This document shows positions 9,111 to 17,602 of a DNA stretch of 64,000 nucleotides, one piece after another (the stretch's first letter is position 1; each line of letters starts with the position of its first letter). The translations under genes and the position numbers were made by a program. Source of the DNA: Dehalobacter sp. DCM (GTDB taxonomy: Bacteria > Bacillota > Desulfitobacteriia > Desulfitobacteriales > Syntrophobotulaceae); NCBI RefSeq assembly GCF_024972775.1, contig NZ_CP092282.1:471001-535000 (forward strand). The letters are read 5' to 3'. The notes beneath the pieces were generated by a model, which saw only the letters and a list, made by a program, of their open reading frames with translations, had not been told where the DNA came from and did not search any database.

Positions 9111-10088
9111 ATGAGTGATAATGAAAACAAGATTACGAAACAATTACCTATAAAAGATATTTATGACGATGCAGTAAAGCCTTTTGCAAAAGAAACTGGA
9201 AGTCTGATGAGTTTGATTCCTCGGGCAATACATGCTGCCCTTTCGCCAATTGAAATATGGATACTTAATAGACAACATGCAATAAATGAAACGAAAAAAA
9301 TGCTTGAAGAAAAACTAAAATATTATGATCCCCAAAAAATATGTACGCCTGAACCCTATATTGCTATACCTGCAATAGAAGCTATTTCCTATTCAAGGGA
9401 TTGTAAACAAATTCGTGAGATGTATGCAAATCTGCTTGTGAAATCAATGATTATTGAAGAACGCAAATATGTACACCCTGCTTTTACAGAAATTATTAAA
9501 CAACTGACTCCTGATGAAGCAAAAATAATCAACTATTTGCTAATTTATGGGGATAGACAACCTGTTTTAGAAATACGTCGTGTTTTTAATACTAAATTGA
9601 AGGAAGTAGGGTCATATTCCAACTTACATAAGTTTGATAATAAAAGCCTAATTGCTAGTGTGGACAAAAAGGATGGTTTGACACTCCATGACCCCAAGAA
9701 GCTAACATTTACAGATAATTTAGGAAATACTTTTTCTAGAAATGTTACACTGCTTGCTTATTATGCAAATTGTAGCTTGCCAAATAAAATTGAAAGCTAC
9801 TTGGATAATCTATCAAGGCTAAAAATAATTAACATTATATATACTTCATATCTTGACACAAAAGAAGAATATACTAGAATTGCGCAAAGTGGTCATGTGA
9901 AAACTACTCTGTTAGAAGATTATGAAAAACTTGAAACGCACGAAGGAATAACATATCACCTAAAAAAGGGGTTTATATGTTTCTCAGATTTCGGTAAAGA
10001 ATTCGTTAAAGTATGTTTAAACGAGGATGATGCTGAAGATATCATAAACGATCCCAAGCCATCTATACCTATCAACCCTGAATTGTGA
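9111..10088 (+). CDS. Abi-alpha-like (DUF4393) protein
   Basis: About 325 residues. I start it at the ATG at 9111, which has GGAGGTG six bases upstream, rather than at the in-frame ATG at 9081. The first 140 residues match the DUF4393/Abi_alpha pattern (IYDDAVKPFAKETG, then EPYIAIPAIEAISYS, then IREMYANLLVKSM and HPAFTEIIKQLTPDEAKI). Some members of this family are annotated as abortive infection proteins, so a role in phage defence is possible but not shown. The gene is AT-rich relative to the flanking core genes and stands directly beside the IS110 element, which suggests horizontal acquisition. No toxin or nuclease domain is visible. Confidence 0.8.
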   Translation: MSDNENKITKQLPIKDIYDDAVKPFAKETGSLMSLIPRAIHAALSPIEIWILNRQHAINETKKMLEEKLKYYDPQKICTPEPYIAIPAIEAISYSRDCKQIREMYANLLVKSMIIEERKYVHPAFTEIIKQLTPDEAKIINYLLIYGDRQPVLEIRRVFNTKLKEVGSYSNLHKFDNKSLIASVDKKDGLTLHDPKKLTFTDNLGNTFSRNVTLLAYYANCSLPNKIESYLDNLSRLKIINIIYTSYLDTKEEYTRIAQSGHVKTTLLEDYEKLETHEGITYHLKKGFICFSDFGKEFVKVCLNEDDAEDIINDPKPSIPINPEL

Positions 10089-10158
10089 TATAGATATACT
10101 TATTAACGCGTATTATCCATATAATATCCAAACCCTTCCAAGAAAGGCAGTAATAAAT

Positions 10159-10504
10159 TGAACACAGATAAAAACCTCGTTCTTGTAAAAGGTGAGAATA
10201 CCGGTTTGAACAATCCATGATGGAATATACGGATAGTTCCATGAAACTGTTCAAAGCAAAGCTGGCTGAAAGATATGGGAGAGGGAATCAGAGAACGGTG
10301 TTTGCAAGGGATTCACTATGGCGTGATTTTGACTCTTTCATTCGGGAATATCCGGTAATCTTCAGTACTACTCATTCCTTAAGAACCTGTGCAGTAAAAA
10401 ATTATCTTTTTGATTACGTTATCATTGATGAAGCTTCCCAGGTTGACATTGTTACCGGAGCTTTGGCCTTAAGCTGTGCCAAAAGCGCTGTCAGGTTAAG
10501 CTAA
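10159..10504 (+). pseudogene. Remnant of a superfamily I (Upf1-like) DNA/RNA helicase
   Basis: The frame at 10217-10504 encodes YPVIFSTTHSLRTC and DYVIIDEASQVDIVTGALALSC, the Walker B (DEAS) region of AAA_11/Upf1-like helicases. Just upstream, in another frame, a short piece at 10159-10221 encodes NTDKNLVLVKGENTG, like the strand before Walker A, but the Walker A motif itself is gone. Downstream the reading stops at TAATAA exactly where VVGDLKQLP would be expected. I therefore read it as a helicase gene reduced to a fragment of about 100 codons by deletions and frameshifts. Confidence 0.7.
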
Positions 10505-10724
10505 TAATGAATTTAGTTTATTGTGTTATAAGATAAAGGCAAGGTTACCGAATATAGATTTATGTAATACCATCCTTTGAACGACCATTAGAAAAAGGCA
10601 GATTTTATGCCGACAAGTAAAAAAACCAGAGCACTAGCATACTTCCCATAATAAATACATAAATGAAAACAACAACGCTCTTGCATCTTAAGTGGTTAAT
10701 TTCTATATCAGATGGGAGGCTTCT

Positions 10725-12305
10725 ATGAAGCGTTATTTAATATTAATAATTATCCCCTTGTTATTGACAACTTTAGTTGCTTGTCAAAAGACGACAACGA
10801 GCGAACAGAAAGATGAACCGGCAGATATATCCTCAAACACGCAGCAAAAAACAAATACTCAAGACGATTTACACAATAAGGTTATAAATGGGGATTATTA
10901 TATCATAGGCTCGGATACCAGAGAAGAAAAAGGCAAAGAATGGGCTAAACTGTGGCTGGATACAATTTACCAGGACAATGATATTACAAATGTAGAGATC
11001 AAGTATATTCACGGAGGTTACCTTGATGCATTTATGACCGATTGCTCTACTCTTTCCAGCATCTATTCCATCCAATTTTCCTCACAACAAGGGGTTCGTG
11101 ATGCACAGCATCTGAATGGGGATAATTATTCATTGGAAGTAATGGTTGTGACGGTTGTAGATAATGGCAAGACCGTATTATCCGGTTTCCTCGGGCCCAA
11201 TGAGTTTGACGTGTATGATGCCCGCCAAGCGATATATAATGTCGTTCAGAATGACCCGCGTTATAATCCCATGTTAATATCATTTCCGGAGACTATCCTT
11301 CCCCAAGAAATCACCCAGATAGATATGCGGTTAATTGCTCACGACAACCAAATACTGCGAACAAATACGTTGCCAGGCGGATTTGTGGTTGCTGTCTGCG
11401 GAGAACCGATTGATGATCGGGGAAAATATGCGTTAAAGGCGTTGATTTTTGATCCGATAAACAACAAAATAGTGAGCAGTAGGGATATTGGCGAATACTA
11501 TTTGTTAAACACCTCTGTTTCACAAGAGAAAGTTGATATTTCTGCCCAGAAAGAATCTTCCTCAAAAATTGAAATGTTTCGTGTTGACGCCGTGGGTGAT
11601 ATAACCACAGAAGATTGTCCGGCAGACACACTGTATTTTAAATATTCACCTGACAAAAGCAAATATGTCTATTCGGAAAAAGGAAGTTTGTATGTGGTTG
11701 ATGAAAATGAGGGAAATACGCCGCGATTGTTGATTAGCGGAAATGACTCAGGCGGTCAGGATCGAAATTATTATTACCCCTTTGCCTGGGTGGACAACGC
11801 ATTATTGGTCTATGGCATTGGGGGATATGAGTGGTCAAATGGGTGCGGCGTAATCGATATAAGAACAGGTAAAGATATTCTGCTTAAACAAGCCGGTTCC
11901 AATGCACAGCCAATAGAATTAGTCAATAATAAACTGTATACCGTCATTGGCGAAATGGGCGAACCTTTAGATCCAGGGGTAATCGACCTTGATCAGACCG
12001 GCTATCCCTATAAAAAATTAATCAATGAGACATATGATATTCAAAATATTGGATTTACCGATTATTCCATATCGCCGGATGGGTCAAAAATCGCCTTTAT
12101 TAAAACGGGGTATGAGCAAAATGAATACAATAAAATATACCTATTTTCCACTGTAGATGGATCATTGCTAAAATCGTTTGAATTCCAAAATGTATTTAAT
12201 AGTCCGCAATATTTAGATTTCTTTGAAGAAGACAGAATCGCCATATACGCAGAACAGCACTGCTATTGTCCGGAATACATGTATATTGTCAATCTAAGAA
12301 ATTAA
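10725..12305 (+). CDS. Lipoprotein with C-terminal beta-propeller-like repeats
   Basis: About 526 residues. The ATG at 10725 has GGGAGG five bases upstream and opens a lipoprotein signal peptide (MKRYLILIIIPLLLTTLVAC) with lipobox LVAC and Cys20, so the mature protein should be anchored outside the membrane. A Thr/Gln/Lys-rich linker follows. The C-terminal half contains TolB/WD40-like segments such as YSISPDGSKIAFI, YFKYSPDKSKYVY and IYLFSTVDGSLLKSFEF, pointing to a propeller fold. Family and partner are unknown. About 50 bases downstream begins a tiny membrane protein that may be cotranscribed. Confidence 0.75.
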   Translation: MKRYLILIIIPLLLTTLVACQKTTTSEQKDEPADISSNTQQKTNTQDDLHNKVINGDYYIIGSDTREEKGKEWAKLWLDTIYQDNDITNVEIKYIHGGYLDAFMTDCSTLSSIYSIQFSSQQGVRDAQHLNGDNYSLEVMVVTVVDNGKTVLSGFLGPNEFDVYDARQAIYNVVQNDPRYNPMLISFPETILPQEITQIDMRLIAHDNQILRTNTLPGGFVVAVCGEPIDDRGKYALKALIFDPINNKIVSSRDIGEYYLLNTSVSQEKVDISAQKESSSKIEMFRVDAVGDITTEDCPADTLYFKYSPDKSKYVYSEKGSLYVVDENEGNTPRLLISGNDSGGQDRNYYYPFAWVDNALLVYGIGGYEWSNGCGVIDIRTGKDILLKQAGSNAQPIELVNNKLYTVIGEMGEPLDPGVIDLDQTGYPYKKLINETYDIQNIGFTDYSISPDGSKIAFIKTGYEQNEYNKIYLFSTVDGSLLKSFEFQNVFNSPQYLDFFEEDRIAIYAEQHCYCPEYMYIVNLRN

Positions 12306-12354
12306 TCATGCATTTTCAGCAGAGCGGACTCCAAAGAAAGCGGAGGTGATTCAA

Positions 12355-12504
12355 TTGGTCGATATTATATTTGATTTAACCTTTCTGGCACTTACAATTA
12401 CAATCATTGTATATATCAATAAAAGAGTAGTAACTGAAAAAGCATTACTTAACAAGCTCGATCGTCTTATAGAATTGCTTGAAAAAAATCAAAAGAGTTG
12501 TTAA
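12355..12504 (+). CDS. Small (49 aa) single-pass membrane protein, TTG start
   Basis: A frame starting with TTG at 12355 has a strong GGAGGTGAT ribosome binding site ending five bases upstream. It encodes MVDIIFDLTFLALTITIIV, a hydrophobic segment of about 20 residues, followed by the charged helix YINKRVVTEKALLNKLDRL and IELLEKNQKSC. The layout, N-terminal membrane anchor then amphipathic cytoplasmic tail with a terminal Cys, is typical of small regulatory membrane proteins. It starts 50 bases after the lipoprotein stop and ends 70 bases before the DUF815 ATPase gene. I do not recognise a family. Confidence 0.7.
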   Translation: MVDIIFDLTFLALTITIIVYINKRVVTEKALLNKLDRLIELLEKNQKSC

Positions 12505-12573
12505 AGTTGTAATGCCATACATACCAGGCAGTTGATTTGGCTATAGTCACAATAATATTCAGGAGAAACAATC

Positions 12574-13884
12574 ATGCACCATTTAACATCAAAGCTCATC
12601 ATTTATCGCACCATCGGCGAGGACAGCATCTTATTTCAGTTAGCCGCCATCTGTCAGCGTTTTGCTGAGGGGAACGACCCGAAGGAAAAGCTGGTTACGG
12701 ATATTTTAACGCAGATCAATCGGCTGCTGGATCTGGCTACCCGCTACGGCTTTGATCAAAACCTGTGGCATAATTATCTGGCTTTTTTGCTGGCAATGAC
12801 GGAGAATCCCTTTACGCTTGTATCGGAGAAAATCGGCGCCAACGACGGGACCGTTAACGTCTTCGCACGCAATGATTTTGCCATATTCAAAGCGCTGTTT
12901 GCTTATGATTTTAGCGCCATAGAAAAGGAACTGGATATTCAGTGCTTTTCCATTATCCGGAACTATAAAGCCGTTATGAAAAAAGAACAGATCTATAATA
13001 AAAGTGTCAGTGAAAAGGTCCAATCCTTAAGCCGGATGCTGGCACAAGCCAAAGATGAACATGAGATGTATCGGACGGTAACGGACTTTTATCAGGCCTA
13101 CGGCGTAGGTAAATTAGGCTTGAATAAGGCCTTTCGCCTTGCCCCTGCCGACGATTCAGAATTGCTCATACCGATTACCACCACCGGCGATGTTGTCTTA
13201 GCAGATCTGGTCGGCTATGAGGATCAGAAAAAGGAGCTGGTGCAGAATACCGAGGCCTTTGTGGCAGGCAGGAAAGCCAACAATGTGCTTTTATACGGCG
13301 ATGCGGGAACCGGCAAGTCCACCAGTATCAAAGCCATATTAAATCAGTATTATGATCAGGGACTGCGGATGATCGAAATCTACAAGCATGAATTCAAGGA
13401 TTTAGCAAAGGTCATTACCGCGATCAAGAACCGGAATTATCGGTTTATTATTTTTATGGATGACCTTTCATTCGAGGAATTTGAAATCGAGTATAAATAT
13501 TTAAAAGCGATTATCGAAGGCGGTTTGGAAACAAAGCCGGAAAACATCTTGATTTATGCGACGTCCAATCGGCGGCATTTAATTCGCGAAACCTGGAGTG
13601 ACCGTTCGGATCTGTCTCAGGATGAACTGCACCGGTCAGATACGATGCAGGAGAAGCTATCCTTAGTGGCGCGGTTCGGAATAACCATCGGCTATTATCA
13701 GCCTTCACAGCAGGAATATTTCCATATCGTCACCACCCTGGCTGAAAGATATCCGGAAATCACGTTGACCAAAGAAGAACTAACCGCCATGGCGCATCAA
13801 TGGGAAATGCACCACGGCGGAATTTCCGGCCGCACCGCCCAGCAGTTTATTAATTATTTGCTTGGGACTGCTCCTCAAAACTAG
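12574..13884 (+). CDS. DUF815-family AAA ATPase
   Basis: 436 residues. Residues from about 205 onward form the DUF815 ATPase domain: [14 protein letters not shown], Walker [12 protein letters not shown], Walker [14 protein letters not shown], and the sensor stretch [15 protein letters not shown]. The N-terminal 200 residues are specific to this clostridial type and look largely helical. The ATG at 12574 follows AGGAGAAAC. The cellular role is unknown; the proteins are cytoplasmic P-loop ATPases. The gene is followed by a strong terminator and probably forms its own transcription unit. Confidence 0.9.
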   Translation: MHHLTSKLIIYRTIGEDSILFQLAAICQRFAEGNDPKEKLVTDILTQINRLLDLATRYGFDQNLWHNYLAFLLAMTENPFTLVSEKIGANDGTVNVFARNDFAIFKALFAYDFSAIEKELDIQCFSIIRNYKAVMKKEQIYNKSVSEKVQSLSRMLAQAKDEHEMYRTVTDFYQAYGVGKLGLNKAFRLAPADDSELLIPITTTGDVVLADLVGYEDQKKELVQNTEAFVAGRKANNVLLYGDAGTGKSTSIKAILNQYYDQGLRMIEIYKHEFKDLAKVITAIKNRNYRFIIFMDDLSFEEFEIEYKYLKAIIEGGLETKPENILIYATSNRRHLIRETWSDRSDLSQDELHRSDTMQEKLSLVARFGITIGYYQPSQQEYFHIVTTLAERYPEITLTKEELTAMAHQWEMHHGGISGRTAQQFINYLLGTAPQN

Positions 13885-13904
13885 CAAATAACGATATAAG
13901 ACAA

Positions 13905-13958
13905 GTGCACCCCAAATGTTAAGTTTCTTACCCAACATTTGAGGTGCACATTATTTTG
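13905..13958 (+). terminator. Intrinsic terminator after the DUF815 gene
   Basis: GTGCACCCCAAATGTT (13905-13920) pairs with AACATTTGAGGTGCAC (13934-13949) with one mismatch, followed by ATTATTTTG. The gene stop codon is about 20 bases upstream. Confidence 0.75.
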
Positions 13959-13971
13959 ACTTGATACAATA

Positions 13972-14185
13972 CTCGAATTAGTTACTCAAATTACTCCATA
14001 GTAAGTCCGACTGCACAATGCCGACGTCAAGCGGAGCACGGATTGCGGAGCGCAACGGTCCATGGATGGACCTAAGTTAAAATTCGGCCAAGGAGGGCGA
14101 AAGAATTTTAACTTCCTTAATGCAAATTCATGGAAGGCACAAGAGCCGAAAGTGGTATTGAGCAGTCGGACCAGCCCCAAATGAG
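13972..14185. repeat. Interspersed structured repeat, copy A
   Basis: This is the longest copy of a repeat family found at five places here. An outer stem pairs GTCCGACTGC (14005-14014) with GCAGTCGGAC (14162-14171) and continues with CAATGCC/GGTATTG. The conserved core AAGCGGAGCACGGATTGCG begins at 14029. A hairpin GGTCC-ATGGAT-GGACC lies at 14057-14072. A second hairpin specific to this copy pairs AAGTTAAAATTC (14074-14085) with GAATTTTAACTT (14103-14114). The left flank CTCAAATTACTCC and the right flank CCCCAAAT also recur elsewhere. No coding potential is evident. Confidence 0.8.
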
Positions 14186-14270
14186 AATAATTGCTAACGT
14201 ATTAATAGAATATTGTGCTAGATAGTTCAGCGCACGGTCATTTCGCTAAACATTGTTACCAAAGTAAGCA

Positions 14271-14852
14271 TTACTTGACGCTGTTCCACCCGGCCTCAAA
14301 GGCTTTCAGGTTAACATCCAGCAATTTATCGGGAACGGTATCGCGGATGACATCCAGCCAAGTTTGTTTGTCCAGATCGAGATAGCGGGCTAAAAGACCC
14401 AGCAGCACGACATTGACGGCTTTGGCATTTCCGGCCTTGACCGCCTCGCCGAGACCATCGATAACCATGGTGTTCGCACACTGTTTTTTAATAGCGGCAA
14501 TCGCATCCTGAGGGTAGGCAGCCGCTCCGGTGACAACGGGCATCGGATCGAGACGCTGGTCATTAATCAGGATATTGCCGTCTTTCTTTAAATAGGAGAG
14601 CCAACGCAGGGCTTCCAGTTTTTCGAAGGCTAGGATGATATCGGCTTCCCCCGGGGCAATGATCGGAGCATATACTTTTTCACCATACCGGACCTGGGTG
14701 ACCACACTGCCGCCCCGTTGGGCCATGCCGTGGATTTCGGAAACTTTAACATCCTGCCCGATCTTTTGAACAACGCCGGCCAGGACACGGCTGGCCAGGA
14801 TCGTGCCTTGTCCGCCCACACCGACAATCAGAATATTGGTCAGATTACGCAT
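14271..14852 (-). CDS. iorB: Indolepyruvate ferredoxin oxidoreductase, beta subunit
   Basis: About 193 residues. With IorA it catalyses CoA-dependent oxidative decarboxylation of aryl pyruvates from aromatic amino acid breakdown, reducing ferredoxin. The start MRNLTNILIVGVGGQGTILA (ATG at 14852) begins with the Rossmann-like GVGGQG motif of the gamma-type POR domain, followed by EIHGMAQRGGSV, which is diagnostic. A longer frame extends to 15050 but is antisense-free overlap with iorA and is not credible. The start overlaps the iorA stop by eight bases, so translation is probably coupled. Confidence 0.95.
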   Translation of the reverse strand: MRNLTNILIVGVGGQGTILASRVLAGVVQKIGQDVKVSEIHGMAQRGGSVVTQVRYGEKVYAPIIAPGEADIILAFEKLEALRWLSYLKKDGNILINDQRLDPMPVVTGAAAYPQDAIAAIKKQCANTMVIDGLGEAVKAGNAKAVNVVLLGLLARYLDLDKQTWLDVIRDTVPDKLLDVNLKAFEAGWNSVK

Positions 14853-16608
14853 TAGCGCCACCTTCTTTCCGGATCGCATCGAACTTGCAGACCGTGGCGC
14901 AAAGGCCGCAGCCAACGCATTGGGCGGGGTTGATGCTGACTTTTTTATTATCCTGCTTAACGATACACGGGCAGCCGAGCCGCATGCATTGCAGACAGCC
15001 GGTGCAGGCTTCCTCGGAGACCGTGTAAGGCGGCTTTGTCCCCTTCTCAATCAGAGCACAGCTGCGCCGGGTTATAATAACCGAAGGCTCTTCGGCGGCA
15101 AGTTCTTCACGGATAATCTGCTCCAGTTCACTGAGCGCAAAGGGATCGACGGTGCGGACCCGGTCAACGCCGACGGCTTGGGCCAGAACCGCGAGGTCGA
15201 TTTCCTTGGTGGGTTCTCCCTTAATGGTAAAGCCGGTGACGGGATTATGCTGGTGCCCGGTCATGGCAGTGATCCGGTTATCCAGGATAAGCGTTGTGGT
15301 TGTGGCTTTATTGTAGACGGCATCGATCAGCGGGGTGATGCCCGAATGAATAAACGTCGAATCGCCGATTACAGCGACCATCTTGCGGGCATAATCCTTG
15401 CCCCGGGCTTTTTCCATGCCGATGGCCGTGCCGATACTGGCTCCCATGCAGATGGTGGTATCGATGGCATTTAAAGGCGCGAGACAGCCCAGGGTGTAGC
15501 AGCCGATATCGCCGGTTACAGTTACTTTCAATTTATTCAGGGTATAAAATACGGCGCGGTGCGGACAGCCCGGACAAAGCACCGGCGGACGCGGCGGGGT
15601 GTCTTCGGTTTTCAACTCACAGGCCGTCGCATGGCAGCAAGTTTGCTGATCGCTTGGCGCCAGCTTAGCGCTGATCATCTCCGGCAGCAGTTCGCCAAAT
15701 AGCGGGAAGGTATCCTTGCCCTGAACGGCAATCCCCCAGGCTTTGATCTGGTCTTCGAAAAAGGGATCTAATTCTTCAATCACATATAGGGTTGTTACTT
15801 TTTGGGCAAACTCTGAAATCAGATTCTTGGGCAGAGGGAAGCTCATGCCCAGCTTTAAGATCGAGGCTTGGGGCAGAACTTCTTTCACATATTGGTACGT
15901 AATACCGCTGGTGATGATCCCAATCGAAGGATCATTCCATTCGATACGGTTTAATTCGGTGGTTTCAGCATAAGTGCTGAGTTTTTGCATACGATCTTCG
16001 ACGATGAGATGACGGGGCCGGGCATTGGCCGGAATCATCACAAATTTCGCCGTGTTCTTTTCGTATTCTTTAATCGGGACTTCCTTGCGGTCGGCAAGCT
16101 CGACCAAAGACTGAGAGTGGGCTACCCGGGTCGTTGTTCTGAGCATCACCGGGGTATCAAATGCTTCACTGAGATCGAAAGCTAATTTAGTGAATTCTTT
16201 AGCTTCCTGACTGTCGGCCGGCTCCAGAACCGGGATTTTGGCAGCTCGTCCGTAATGTCGATTATCCTGTTCATCCTGTGAACTGTGCATCCCCGGATCG
16301 TCGGCGGATACTAAGACTAAACCCCCGTTGATTCCGGTATAGGCTAATGTAAATAAAGGGTCAGCGGCGACATTGACCCCGACGTGCTTCATGGATACCA
16401 GAGCTCTTCCGCCGGCAATAGCGGCACCAAGACCCACTTCCAGAGCAACCTTTTCATTCGGAGACCATTCCGCGTACATTTCAGGATATTTTGCGGCGTT
16501 TTCGGTTATTTCTGTACTGGGTGTCCCCGGATAGGCCGTGCAGACAACGACACCGGCTTCCCAGGCACCCCGGGCAATTGCTTCATTCCCTGTAAGGAGC
16601 TTTTTCAT
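14845..16608 (-). CDS. iorA: Indolepyruvate ferredoxin oxidoreductase, alpha subunit
   Basis: About 587 residues, the usual length for IorA. The start MKKLLTGNEAIARGAWEAGV (ATG at 16608) is canonical for the family. A pyruvate ferredoxin oxidoreductase core domain lies in the N-terminal half. The thiamine-diphosphate domain shows GDIGCYTLG and GDSTFIHSGI with a later NRITAMTGHQ. The C-terminus carries a two-cluster ferredoxin domain (CTGCLQCMRLGC and CVGCGLCATVC). It is cytoplasmic and acts with IorB, encoded next in the operon. The ribosome binding site GGAGATGG is somewhat far (about 13 bases) from the ATG. A promoter and a perfect palindrome lie just upstream. Confidence 0.96.
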   Translation of the reverse strand: MKKLLTGNEAIARGAWEAGVVVCTAYPGTPSTEITENAAKYPEMYAEWSPNEKVALEVGLGAAIAGGRALVSMKHVGVNVAADPLFTLAYTGINGGLVLVSADDPGMHSSQDEQDNRHYGRAAKIPVLEPADSQEAKEFTKLAFDLSEAFDTPVMLRTTTRVAHSQSLVELADRKEVPIKEYEKNTAKFVMIPANARPRHLIVEDRMQKLSTYAETTELNRIEWNDPSIGIITSGITYQYVKEVLPQASILKLGMSFPLPKNLISEFAQKVTTLYVIEELDPFFEDQIKAWGIAVQGKDTFPLFGELLPEMISAKLAPSDQQTCCHATACELKTEDTPPRPPVLCPGCPHRAVFYTLNKLKVTVTGDIGCYTLGCLAPLNAIDTTICMGASIGTAIGMEKARGKDYARKMVAVIGDSTFIHSGITPLIDAVYNKATTTTLILDNRITAMTGHQHNPVTGFTIKGEPTKEIDLAVLAQAVGVDRVRTVDPFALSELEQIIREELAAEEPSVIITRRSCALIEKGTKPPYTVSEEACTGCLQCMRLGCPCIVKQDNKKVSINPAQCVGCGLCATVCKFDAIRKEGGANA

Positions 16609-16646
16609 CGTTATAATCCATCTCCAAATCATTACTATAATCATAT

Positions 16647-16709
16647 ATTTTCGGCCTGGCCGAAAATACGTATGGATACATTATAGTATGAAAAAGAAAA
16701 ACTGTACAA
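16647..16709 (-). promoter_or_regulatory. ior promoter with operator-like palindrome
   Basis: On the minus strand, TTGTAC (16704-16709) and TATAAT (16680-16685) are 18 bases apart, a good sigma-A match. Starting about 13 bases after the -10 box is a perfect 10-base inverted repeat, ATTTTCGGCC-T-GGCCGAAAAT (16647-16667). Its place, overlapping the expected transcription start and early leader, suits a repressor operator or a 5' RNA hairpin. The single-base spacer favours a DNA operator. Confidence 0.6.
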
Positions 16710-16867
16710 GCGAAATTATGGTTATTTCATATAACAGTGAAAGATCACACAACAATTGATAACGATCTGAAACTTTTATTCAACAACAGAAAAAGCGCTG
16801 CCGCCAAACTGTTTTTACCGTCTGGCAACACCGCCTCTTAGTATAAGGTTTTTAAAGTATTTGCTAA

Positions 16868-16996
16868 TTCCCAAAAAACAGCTGTACGTCACAATACCAG
16901 CGTCAAGCGGAGTATGGATTGCGAAGCGCGGCAGGTAGCGCCATGGATGGCGCTACCTGCCGAAAGCGGTAATGTGACGTACAGCCACCCCAAATA
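16868..16996. repeat. Interspersed structured repeat, copy B
   Basis: An 18-base outer arm, GCTGTACGTCACAATACC (16881-16898), pairs with GGTAATGTGACGTACAGC (16968-16985) with one mismatch. The core AAGCGGAGTATGGATTGCG starts at 16905. A perfect 13-pair hairpin, GGCAGGTAGCGCC with GGCGCTACCTGCC, encloses the loop ATGGAT (16930-16961) and is followed by GAAAGCGG. The right flank is CACCCCAAAT. The stems differ from copies A and C2 in sequence but keep pairing, while core and loop are the same. Confidence 0.85.
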
Positions 16997-17023
16997 ATCG
17001 AATATTTCGAACGTTATACTAAT

Positions 17024-17338
17024 TTAATCATTTTCTTCATTTTCAAGAAAGATATTTATTTCATCGTCAGAAAGCGTGTTCATTTTCATCGGAGAGTAAC
17101 GATCATGGAAGGTATGCGGGTAGATTTCAGATGGCATAGTTTGCGAAGTATACTCATCCCTCAGACGCATCAGCTCAGTATATTCATTAATGGAAATAAT
17201 CACAGCCTGGGGTTTATTGTTCTTAACAATAATATATGGATTGCCCTCGTCTTCAACCGCCTGAATCACTTTTGAAGCTTGTCCCCGCCCTAATTCAGAA
17301 ACGGAAATCATACAGTCAAATACCCGCCGCAAATCCAT
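17024..17338 (-). CDS. Phd/YefM-family antitoxin-like protein
   Basis: 104 residues. The pattern MISVSELGRGQASKVIQAV followed by IIVKNNKPQAVIISINEYTEL is the Phd/YefM fold that binds DNA at the N-terminus and normally neutralises a Doc or YoeB/RelE-type toxin with its C-terminus. The start is supported by GGGAGGTTAGGAT before the ATG at 17338. No toxin gene lies on either side; downstream is repeat copy B, and the gene upstream runs the other way. It therefore appears to be an orphan or a stand-alone regulator. The C-terminal 35 residues are acidic and polar. Confidence 0.85.
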   Translation of the reverse strand: MDLRRVFDCMISVSELGRGQASKVIQAVEDEGNPYIIVKNNKPQAVIISINEYTELMRLRDEYTSQTMPSEIYPHTFHDRYSPMKMNTLSDDEINIFLENEEND

Positions 17339-17602
17339 ATCCTAACCTCCCAAAATTATCTACCACATATTTTAAGCAAACACTAAGTTGATTATATGAT
17401 GGATATCCTGATAATGCAATTGGGTCTAGCCTTATTTTAATGTTAATTATCATGCATATCTGCATGAATTTCGTCGAATTATGGATGATATATGTAATGC
17501 AAAAGTGTTCTGGGGATTATTTGTCACTATTTGTGTAAAGGAACCTTTTTGTTCTATTTCAATACAATAGAAGATGAACATATTTATTGAGGAGTGACAC
17601 AT

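Noticed and set aside
13972..14185. Reading the structured repeats as integron attC sites or CRISPR units
   Set aside because: No integrase, no cas genes, no RYYYAAC/GTTRRRY core pairs, and the copies are dispersed and not regularly spaced.
14853..15050. N-terminal extension of iorB
   Set aside because: It would lie inside iorA and precedes the canonical MRNLTNILIVGVGGQG start.
14803..15474. Long plus-strand frame opposite iorA/iorB
   Set aside because: It is antisense to two clearly recognised genes and its product has no recognisable features; it follows from codon bias of the real strand.
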